A DNA stretch of 8,942 nt from Bacteroidota bacterium (lineage in GTDB: Bacteria; Bacteroidota; Bacteroidia; Bacteroidales; Marinifilaceae): the NCBI GenBank assembly GCA_023400335.1, contig JAEXFF010000024.1, positions 1 to 8,942 of the forward strand, read 5' to 3'. The position numbers and the translations under genes were made by a program. Below, one piece after another: positions 1 through 4,981 of the stretch (its first letter is position 1; the number at the start of each line of letters is the position of its first letter). The notes beneath the pieces were generated by a model that made no database searches, was not told the origin of the DNA, and was given only the letters and a program-made list of their open reading frames with translations.

Positions 1-1
1 A

Positions 2-952
2 ACTTATCTGCCGGCTGAAAATGTTAAATACGGAGTAGTATGTGATCCCATATTTGAAAAAATGGGTATGCAAACGGGAGATATCATTGTTTCTCTGGAT
101 AGTGTAAAGGTGGAGCGTTTTTCAAATATTCTGGCCGATATGACTTTGGATCATCCCCAAACGGTTCAGGTGAAACGGGACGGAAAAATGATCAGTTTAA
201 ATATACCCGAAACTTTTACTGCCGATTTGCTGGCAATATCTTCTAAAAATAGCAGACTTCGGTTATTGGTACCCCGGCAATTGATGGACAGTACTTATGT
301 TGCAGAATTCGCTGACTATTCCGTGGCTTATGATGCAGGAATCCGGAAAGGAGATAAAATCCTTTCTGTAAACGGACGTTCTTTCCGGTATTACGATGAA
401 TTTACAGATATGCTGGCGGAAAGTGCTGATTCCCGTGTAGAGACTAAAGTCGTAAGAGGAAAAGATACATTACAGTTTGCTTTTGATTTGGGTACTGACG
501 GAAAGTTCGGTATTTATTTCGGTTCTACGGAGAGACTGGAACTGGCTTCGCGGGAATATACTTTTCTGGAAGCAATTCCTGCCGGAATAGCAAAGGGAAC
601 GCAGACCGTATCGTCTTATCTTAAACAATTAAAATTGTTGTTCTCGCCTAAAGTAGAAGCGTATAAGTCTGTGGGAGGAGTGATGATGATGGGGAGTATT
701 TTTCCGGGGGTTTGGGATTGGCAGATTTTTTGGGAGCTAACCGCTTTTATTTCTATTATGCTGGCAGTTGTGAATATTTTACCTATTCCGGCTTTAGACG
801 GAGGACATGTCTTGTTTTTATTGTATGAAGTAATTACCCGGCGGAAACCTGGTGAAAAGTTTATGGAATATGCCCAGATTGCGGGAATGATGATATTGTT
901 GGGGCTTTTTATACTGGCAAATGTAAATGACATCGTCCGCTTTTTCGGATAG
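2..952 (+). CDS. rseP: RseP/RIP-type site-2 zinc metalloprotease, C-terminal part (5' truncated)
   Basis: This is the C-terminal 316 residues of an RseP-family intramembrane protease. The reading frame is open from base 2, so the gene starts before the window and the N-terminal HExxH zinc site is not visible. Family members cut transmembrane segments, classically of anti-sigma factors during envelope stress, in the inner membrane. Visible here are the end of a first PDZ domain (around MQTGDIIVSLD), a second PDZ domain (about residues 84-160, with AGIRKGDKILSVNG), the SVGG segment before the last membrane helices, and the second catalytic motif NILPIPALDGGH (residues 258-269). The Asp of LDGG, codon 797-799, is the third zinc ligand in this family. 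A final hydrophobic helix ends at the C-terminus. The next gene starts 17 bases downstream on the same strand, suggesting co-transcription. The internal ATG at 62 is not the start, because homology to the PDZ domain continues upstream of it. The actual in vivo substrate in this organism cannot be inferred. Confidence 0.93.
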   Translation, partial: TYLPAENVKYGVVCDPIFEKMGMQTGDIIVSLDSVKVERFSNILADMTLDHPQTVQVKRDGKMISLNIPETFTADLLAISSKNSRLRLLVPRQLMDSTYVAEFADYSVAYDAGIRKGDKILSVNGRSFRYYDEFTDMLAESADSRVETKVVRGKDTLQFAFDLGTDGKFGIYFGSTERLELASREYTFLEAIPAGIAKGTQTVSSYLKQLKLLFSPKVEAYKSVGGVMMMGSIFPGVWDWQIFWELTAFISIMLAVVNILPIPALDGGHVLFLLYEVITRRKPGEKFMEYAQIAGMMILLGLFILANVNDIVRFFG

Positions 953-969
953 GCCTAAAAATAGAAAAG

Positions 970-1323
970 ATGAACGAACAACTTAAAGAATTCCGGGAAT
1001 ACCGGGAGAAAATGAATGAAAAAATCCTGAAATCCGATAATAAGGTCATCAAGAGGATTTTCAATATAGATACCAATACATATAAGGATGGGGCTCTTCC
1101 GGCTAAAGTGAAGGAAATGCTGGGATTGGCGACTTCCATGGTACTTCGTTGTGATGATTGTATTAAATATCATCTGGAGAAGTGTTATGAATTAGGGGTG
1201 ACAACACCCGAGATGTTTGAAATTTTTTCAGTTGCCAACTTGGTTGGAGGAACGATTGTGATTCCCCATATGCGAAGGGCCGTGGAGTATTGGGAAATTT
1301 TAGTGGAAAGCGGTGGAAAATAG
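970..1323 (+). CDS. AhpD/carboxymuconolactone decarboxylase-like small redox protein
   Basis: This 117-residue protein belongs to the carboxymuconolactone decarboxylase (CMD/AhpD) superfamily. It shows the thiol motif C61-D-D-C64-x3-H68 (CDDCIKYH). A glutamate (E49) sits 12 residues before the first cysteine, the same spacing as Glu118-Cys130 in mycobacterial AhpD, whose CxxC disulfide reduces peroxiredoxin AhpC. The His between the AhpD cysteines is Asp here. A later helix with NLVGGTIVIPHMRRAVEYW is typical of the fold, which is all-helical, oligomeric and cytoplasmic. There is no signal peptide. From the motif a thiol-disulfide or peroxidase-related role is more likely than true decarboxylation, but the substrate is unknown and no ahpC lies nearby. 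The start ATG is preceded by an A-rich AGAAAAG rather than a full Shine-Dalgarno sequence. It follows rseP by 17 bases and precedes the next gene by 38, so it is probably in the same transcript. Confidence 0.85.
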   Translation: MNEQLKEFREYREKMNEKILKSDNKVIKRIFNIDTNTYKDGALPAKVKEMLGLATSMVLRCDDCIKYHLEKCYELGVTTPEMFEIFSVANLVGGTIVIPHMRRAVEYWEILVESGGK

Positions 1324-1361
1324 AGCAGAATTTATAGAGATTTACAGGAATAGGTAGTTTA

Positions 1362-2414
1362 ATGAGGATGCTACGTTTGGAGATGATTCTCGGACTAAGC
1401 CTGTTCTTTTTTCTGAAAATTTGGGGACAGGGACATTATAGGGTTCTTTCTTATAATGTGGAGAACTTTTTTGATATAAGGTCCGATTCCCTGACACAGG
1501 ATGACGATTTTACTCCTCAGGGCAGATTACATTGGACATCCGGCCGGTATACAACTAAGTTATTGAATATAGCGGAGGCGATTGAGGCAGCAGGGGGAGG
1601 AGATTTTCCGGCATTTGTAGGGTTGTGCGAAATAGAAAACCGGAATGTATTGCTGGATCTGGTTTTAAAAACACGGCTGGCCGCTGCTGATTACGGAATT
1701 GTACATCAGGACTCTCCCGATGCGAGGGGAATAGATGTCGCTTTTTTATACCGGAAAAAATATTTTCACGTTTTGGAAGAAATATTTTTGCCTGTATCTT
1801 TATCTGAAAAGGAGGTTTCATATAGCCGCGATATTTTGCAGGTTACAGGTATTTTAAAAACCGGAGATTCCCTGTTGCAGGATACACTTCATTTCTTTGT
1901 TTGTCATTTCCCTTCCATGTCGGGAGGAGAAGCGGAAAGCGAATGGAAGCGGGAGAAAGCCGCTTCGGTTGTAAAACAGCAGATAGATACACTTTTGCAA
2001 CAATATATTCGTCCGGCTATTCTGATTTTGGGAGATTTGAACGGAAAAGCAAACCGTTCTGCCCAGTCGCACGTATTGCAGGTCCTTTCTTCCGATGTCA
2101 GCTCGTGGGAGAACAAACGGTTGTATAATACGGGATATTATTTATTACATCGCAATAAAGGGAGTTATAAATACAAAGGACAGTGGCAGACGATTGACCA
2201 GATTATTGTTTCCGGAAATTTGTTAAACGGTCAATGCCGTTTGCAGGTCCATCAGCATCTTCAGATTTTTGCACCCCGTTTTTTACTGGAGGAAGATAGG
2301 ACCTATTATGGTTATAAACCTTTCCGCACCTATGCGGGACCCCGTTATATCGGTGGATATAGCGATCATTTACCTTTATATCTGGATTTATACATTAAAA
2401 ATTCTGAGCCTTAA
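1362..2414 (+). CDS. Secreted endonuclease/exonuclease/phosphatase-family hydrolase
   Basis: This 350-residue protein of the EEP (DNase I-like) fold has an N-terminal hydrophobic signal segment (about residues 8-22, ending near WGQ), so it is probably periplasmic or exported. Catalytic-site motifs appear in the usual order: YNVENFFD (residues 31-38, metal-binding Asn), GLCEIEN with E90 as the likely Mg2+ ligand, DARGIDVAFLYR (120-131), the catalytic His in CHFPS (H182), GDLNG (D225, N227), WQTIDQIIVS (275-284) and the terminal SDHLP (D335, H336). All residues needed for metal-dependent phosphodiester or phosphomonoester hydrolysis appear present, so the enzyme is probably active. The substrate could be nucleic acid, a phospholipid or a sugar phosphate and cannot be told from sequence. 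A Cys stands where relatives often have Asn in NHxPS. ATG 1362 is preceded by AGGAATAGG; in-frame ATGs at codons 3 and 8 are alternatives, and codon 8 would leave a very short n-region. Two terminators follow the stop. Confidence 0.87.
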   Translation: MRMLRLEMILGLSLFFFLKIWGQGHYRVLSYNVENFFDIRSDSLTQDDDFTPQGRLHWTSGRYTTKLLNIAEAIEAAGGGDFPAFVGLCEIENRNVLLDLVLKTRLAAADYGIVHQDSPDARGIDVAFLYRKKYFHVLEEIFLPVSLSEKEVSYSRDILQVTGILKTGDSLLQDTLHFFVCHFPSMSGGEAESEWKREKAASVVKQQIDTLLQQYIRPAILILGDLNGKANRSAQSHVLQVLSSDVSSWENKRLYNTGYYLLHRNKGSYKYKGQWQTIDQIIVSGNLLNGQCRLQVHQHLQIFAPRFLLEEDRTYYGYKPFRTYAGPRYIGGYSDHLPLYLDLYIKNSEP

Positions 2415-2444
2415 TACAGGGAAGAAAACGACACCGAAGTGTAA

Positions 2445-2467
2445 AAATCTGATTTTCAGATTTATTT
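2445..2467 (+). terminator. AT-rich intrinsic terminator-like hairpin after the EEP hydrolase gene
   Basis: AAATCTGA (2445-2452) and TCAGATTT (2456-2463) form a perfect 8-bp stem with a 3-base TTT loop, followed by the T-rich ATTTAAAA. It lies 30 bases after the hydrolase stop codon. The stem has only three G-C pairs, so termination may be partial. A stronger hairpin follows about 60 bases later. Confidence 0.55.
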
Positions 2468-2523
2468 AAAATAGTTACGGTTATAAAGGTGCGTACAAAT
2501 AGTGTTCAGACCGTCAAGGACAC

Positions 2524-2550
2524 AAAAACCCCCGTCCCCGGGAGTTTTTT
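2524..2550 (+). terminator. Strong intrinsic terminator closing the rseP-CMD-EEP unit
   Basis: AAAAACCCCCG (2524-2534) pairs with CGGGAGTTTTT (2539-2549) across a 4-base TCCC loop, with one C-A mismatch. The stem core is G+C-rich and is followed at once by a T-run and then GCTTATTTTTT. This is the classical Rho-independent terminator layout. The matching A-tract on the 5' side means it could also stop transcription on the opposite strand, although no minus-strand gene faces it. Confidence 0.85.
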
Positions 2551-2567
2551 GCTTATTTTTTAATTGG

Positions 2568-2603
2568 TTTGTGGTATTTTTTAGTTTTTAAAAATTATTT
2601 TTG
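2568..2603 (+). promoter_or_regulatory. Candidate Bacteroidetes-type promoter for corA
   Basis: TATTTTTG at 2596-2603 is an exact match to the Bacteroidetes sigma-ABfr -7 element TAnnTTTG. A TTTG at 2568-2571 could serve as the -33 element, but the 24-base spacer is a few bases longer than usual, so only the -7 half is convincing. It lies just after the strong terminator and about 105 bases before the corA start. Transcription would begin around 2608-2612, leaving a leader of roughly 100 bases. Confidence 0.5.
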
Positions 2604-2625
2604 CACAAAATTCATAATAATAACT

Positions 2626-2652
2626 ATGGACGATTATCATCAACAGTATTAA
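2626..2652 (+). other. Possible leader-peptide ORF (MDDYHQQY) upstream of corA
   Basis: An ATG followed by seven sense codons and TAA encodes MDDYHQQY. It begins about 15 bases after the predicted transcription start and ends 5 bases before the leader hairpin. There is no Shine-Dalgarno sequence, but most starts in this genome lack one. The position would suit a regulatory leader ORF, as known for Mg2+ transporter genes in enterobacteria (corL, mgtL). An ORF this short arises often by chance, so this is only a candidate. Confidence 0.25.
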
Positions 2653-2657
2653 TCTGA

Positions 2658-2684
2658 ACAAAGGTTTTTCTCGAAAGCCTTTGT
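2658..2684 (+). promoter_or_regulatory. 11-bp hairpin in the corA leader
   Basis: ACAAAGGTTTT (2658-2668) pairs with AAAGCCTTTGT (2674-2684) along 11 positions (ten Watson-Crick pairs and one G-U), with a 5-base loop TCTCG. The 3' arm is followed by TTGTAATG, which is only moderately U-rich, so it is a weak terminator at best. It ends 11 bases before the GGAGGG ribosome binding site. It could act as an attenuator, an RNA-stability element or a ligand-responsive structure. No known riboswitch class was recognised. Confidence 0.5.
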
Positions 2685-2695
2685 TTGTAATGAAT

Positions 2696-2701
2696 GGAGG
2701 G
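2696..2701 (+). promoter_or_regulatory. Shine-Dalgarno site that sets the corA start
   Basis: GGAGGG lies 6 bases upstream of ATG 2708, ideal spacing. It is by far the best ribosome binding site in the window. It falls inside the reading frame if translation is assumed to start at ATG 2690 or TTG 2681, which argues against both. Confidence 0.8.
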
Positions 2702-2707
2702 TTTTAT

Positions 2708-3634
2708 ATGAGAAGATTCCTTTGGTGTGATGAAGGTTTCACAGAAAAAAAGGTGTGGCAGGCTGACTGCTGGATTAATGTTGAGGTGCCCACCCCAACA
2801 GACATAAAATATCTTATCGAAGATTTGAATGTTCCCGATTCGTTTTTGTCGGATATTGAAGATGCGGATGAAAGACCCCGTATTGAAGAAGAAGACGGCT
2901 GGACGTTGATTATTTTACGTATTCCTTACCGGGACAAAGGGAACGATATTCCTTATATTACGGTTCCTTTGGGATTTATTATGAAAGCTTCCTATTTTGT
3001 TACAGTCTGCCATTATAATACGGATATGTTACCGGATTTTATCCGCTATGTCAACCGGAAACGACTGACCTTGGAAGGGCATTGGGATTTGCTGTTCCGG
3101 CTCTTCCTCTCCTCTTCGGTCTGGTATTTGAAATACCTGAAACAAATCAATTACCAGAGCCGGCGGGTAGAAAAAGAACTGGAGAAATCAATTGAGAATG
3201 AGGAACTACAGCGCTTACTGAAAATAGAAAAATCTTTGGTATTTTTTATTACTTCTATGCGGGGAAATGACAATTTACTGGTGAAACTGAAAAATCTGAA
3301 ATCCCAGCGGAAATATTATGATGATGATCTGGTGGAAGACGTGGAAATCGAATTGCGGCAGGCGTTGGATTCTGCCCGTATATATAGCGATATTCTCAGC
3401 GGGACCATGGATGCTTATGCTTCGGTAATTTCTAATAATTTGAATGTGATTATGAAGCGTATGACCAGTATCTCGATGTTGCTGATGATTCCGACTTTAG
3501 TAGCCAGTTTGTACGGTATGAATGTCCCGAATTCTTTATCGGAAAACCGTTATGGTTTCATAATTATTTTTGCCGTATGTATCGTGCTCTCTATATTGGC
3601 TTTCGGTTTTTTGAAAAGGAGACGTTGGTTTTAA
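2708..3634 (+). CDS. corA: CorA-family magnesium/divalent cation channel
   Basis: This 308-residue protein belongs to the CorA metal ion transporter family, close to the usual 310-350 residues. It would form a homopentameric inner-membrane channel for Mg2+ (some relatives carry Co2+, Ni2+ or Zn2+). The long N-terminal cytoplasmic domain contains the acidic stretch DIEDADERPRIEEEDG (about residues 49-64), and a long helical region (about 140-250) would make the stalk. Two C-terminal membrane helices follow: one of about residues 254-270 leading into the signature YGMN (GMN at 270-272), the second about 282-302. The chain ends with the basic cluster KRRRWF, facing the cytoplasm. The loop after GMN reads VPNSLSENRYGF and lacks the MPE motif of enterobacterial CorA, a known family variation that may affect selectivity. 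The start was chosen from the GGAGGG at 2696-2701. The gene stands alone, with a terminator and promoter upstream, and its structured leader suggests post-transcriptional control. Confidence 0.93.
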   Translation: MRRFLWCDEGFTEKKVWQADCWINVEVPTPTDIKYLIEDLNVPDSFLSDIEDADERPRIEEEDGWTLIILRIPYRDKGNDIPYITVPLGFIMKASYFVTVCHYNTDMLPDFIRYVNRKRLTLEGHWDLLFRLFLSSSVWYLKYLKQINYQSRRVEKELEKSIENEELQRLLKIEKSLVFFITSMRGNDNLLVKLKNLKSQRKYYDDDLVEDVEIELRQALDSARIYSDILSGTMDAYASVISNNLNVIMKRMTSISMLLMIPTLVASLYGMNVPNSLSENRYGFIIIFAVCIVLSILAFGFLKRRRWF

Positions 3635-3687
3635 AAATAACGTATTTTAATATATTATTAACAAAATTGGAAATAAACGGAAAAGGA

Positions 3688-3707
3688 TGTTTATTGTCAA
3701 ATAAACA
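3688..3707. repeat. Near-perfect palindrome upstream of the efflux operon, candidate operator
   Basis: TGTTTATT (3688-3695) and AATAAACA (3700-3707) are exact inverted repeats of 8 bp separated by GTCA. No T-run follows, so it is not a typical terminator for corA, whose stop lies 53 bases before it. Size and symmetry fit an operator for a dimeric repressor such as a TetR-family protein, which often controls RND pumps. AAATAAAC occurs again at 3671-3678. Function is inferred from position only, and AT-rich inverted repeats can arise by chance. Confidence 0.35.
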
Positions 3708-3754
3708 GTAAAAATGTTTAGGAAGGTAAAAGTGCGGAATAGAAAATAAATTTT

Positions 3755-3800
3755 GAGGGAAAAGGTAGCGGAGGAGGGAATTGGGGGAAGAGAGAATAGG
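3755..3800 (+). other. G-rich purine tract just before the efflux operon
   Basis: By hand count 41 of 46 bases are purines and 24 are G, including GAGGG, GGAGGAGGG and GGGGG. The surrounding intergenic DNA is AT-rich, so the tract stands out. It ends 23 bases before the adaptor start codon and would lie in the 5' leader if transcription starts upstream. It could fold as a two-layer G-quadruplex or provide several Shine-Dalgarno-like sites, but neither is demonstrated. No clear promoter was found in 3635-3823; TAAATTTTG at 3747-3755 is one base off the -7 consensus. Confidence 0.4.
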
Positions 3801-3823
3801 ACGTGATTTAATGTTCAGAGGAT

Positions 3824-4900
3824 ATGAATAAATTGGTAAAAAGAGGTTTGATTATTGTTATTGTCTTCGTCATACTGGGAATTATTTTTATTCCTCGTTT
3901 GGGTTGGTTTGAGGTTACGCCGGAGGTGTCAGTAGTTGCCGGGGGACGGACGAGTGGAGGGGCATTGCCTGTTAAAGGGATTGTAGCCACGCGTTCAGAA
4001 GCGGGGAACGGGATAATGGCTGTGGGAACGATGCTGGCAAATGAAGAGGTGGAACTGGTAGCGGAAATTGTTGGGAAAGTAAGGAAGATTTATTTTCAGG
4101 AAGGAAGCCGCGTCCGGCAGGGAGAATTATTGTTAAAGGTGGATGATGCTGATTTGCAGGCGCAGTTGACTCGTGCTGAATTTCAACGGAAATTATTAAG
4201 TGAAAAATTGGAGCGTCAGCGGATTTTATTAAAACGGGAATCCATCAGCCGGGAGTCTTTTGACCAGTTGCAAACAGATTACAATGTACTGGAAGCAGAT
4301 ATCGAGCTTTTAAAAGTGAAAATCAGCCGGACAGAAATACGGGCTCCCTTTGACGGTGTAATGGGTTTCCGATATGTAAGTGAGGGAAGTTATGTACAGC
4401 CTAGTTCCAAGATTACGACTATTGTGGATAATTCAGTGTTAAAATTTGAATTTTCTGTTCCGGAAAAATATGCAGCCCATCGGTTGCAGGGGCAAAAGAT
4501 TAAATTTCGTACGACAGGTAGTGAAAAAGTATATACCGCTCAGGTATATGCCGTAGATCCGTTAATCGATGTAAAAACCCGTATGATTTTGTTGCGGGCG
4601 CGTTTTGATAACCGGGCCAATGAACTGATGCCCGGGATGTTTGCCAAAGGAAATCTGATGGTAGAAGGAAAAAATGAGTATATCGCTATTCCTACGGAAG
4701 CTGTCGTACCGGAAATGGATGGGAAACGGATGTGGGTGGTGAAAAATGGAAAAGCGGTGAGTATTCCGGTGGAGACGGAAAGCCGGGATGAAAAATATGT
4801 GGAAGTGACTTCCGGCGTGCAACCCGGAGATACTGTCCTGGTTGGAGGATTGATGCAGTTAAGGGAAGGGATGACGGTGGCTGTGACTTTGGGCAAATAA
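3824..4900 (+). CDS. RND efflux pump periplasmic adaptor (membrane fusion protein)
   Basis: This 358-residue HlyD/AcrA-type adaptor bridges the RND pump and the outer-membrane channel in the periplasm. An uncleaved N-terminal anchor helix (about residues 7-25) is followed by the first half of a lipoyl domain (VAEIVGKVRKIYFQEGSRVRQG, split at 79-87 and 88-100). A short coiled-coil hairpin follows (about 110-168), then the second lipoyl half (TEIRAPFDGVMGFRYVSEG, 170-188), a beta-barrel domain and a membrane-proximal domain ending in VGGLMQLREGM. In the hairpin, R131, L135 and S142 reproduce the R-x3-L-x6-S tip motif that contacts TolC in AcrA. There is no lipobox cysteine, unlike AcrA, so anchoring is by the helix. 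An in-frame TAA at 3809 makes ATG 3824 the first possible start. An AGAGG sits only 2 bases before it, too close for a good ribosome site. The pump gene follows after 81 bases. Confidence 0.94.
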   Translation: MNKLVKRGLIIVIVFVILGIIFIPRLGWFEVTPEVSVVAGGRTSGGALPVKGIVATRSEAGNGIMAVGTMLANEEVELVAEIVGKVRKIYFQEGSRVRQGELLLKVDDADLQAQLTRAEFQRKLLSEKLERQRILLKRESISRESFDQLQTDYNVLEADIELLKVKISRTEIRAPFDGVMGFRYVSEGSYVQPSSKITTIVDNSVLKFEFSVPEKYAAHRLQGQKIKFRTTGSEKVYTAQVYAVDPLIDVKTRMILLRARFDNRANELMPGMFAKGNLMVEGKNEYIAIPTEAVVPEMDGKRMWVVKNGKAVSIPVETESRDEKYVEVTSGVQPGDTVLVGGLMQLREGMTVAVTLGK

Positions 4901-4981
4901 GGAAAGTGCATTAAAAATAAAGTGAGTATAGAACTATAAGCGGATCATGCTGTCAAGCTGTTTTTGTAATATTCTGATCAA

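Noticed and set aside
616..933. 105-codon open frame on the minus strand
   Set aside because: It overlaps the conserved membrane segment and LDGG motif of RseP on the other strand and has no promoter or ribosome site.
3647..3661. Inverted repeat TTAATA-TAT-TATTAA after corA
   Set aside because: It is only 6 bp of pure A/T in an AT-rich gap with no T-run after it, so chance is the simplest explanation; it is too weak to call a terminator.
3747..3755. TAAATTTTG as a -7 promoter element for the efflux operon
   Set aside because: It has one extra base relative to TAnnTTTG and no TTTG at a suitable distance upstream, so it is noted only as a weak possibility.
3811..3831. Six-codon ORF overlapping the adaptor start
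   Set aside because: It is very short, has no ribosome site of its own and overlaps the adaptor start codon; there is no further support for a leader peptide.
4540..4911. 123-codon open frame on the minus strand
   Set aside because: It is antisense to the end of the adaptor gene, which has clear family motifs; the minus-strand translation has none.
4942..4980. Separated GATCA and TGATC inverted repeat between adaptor and pump genes
   Set aside because: The arms are 5 bases long and nearly 30 bases apart, which is expected by chance.
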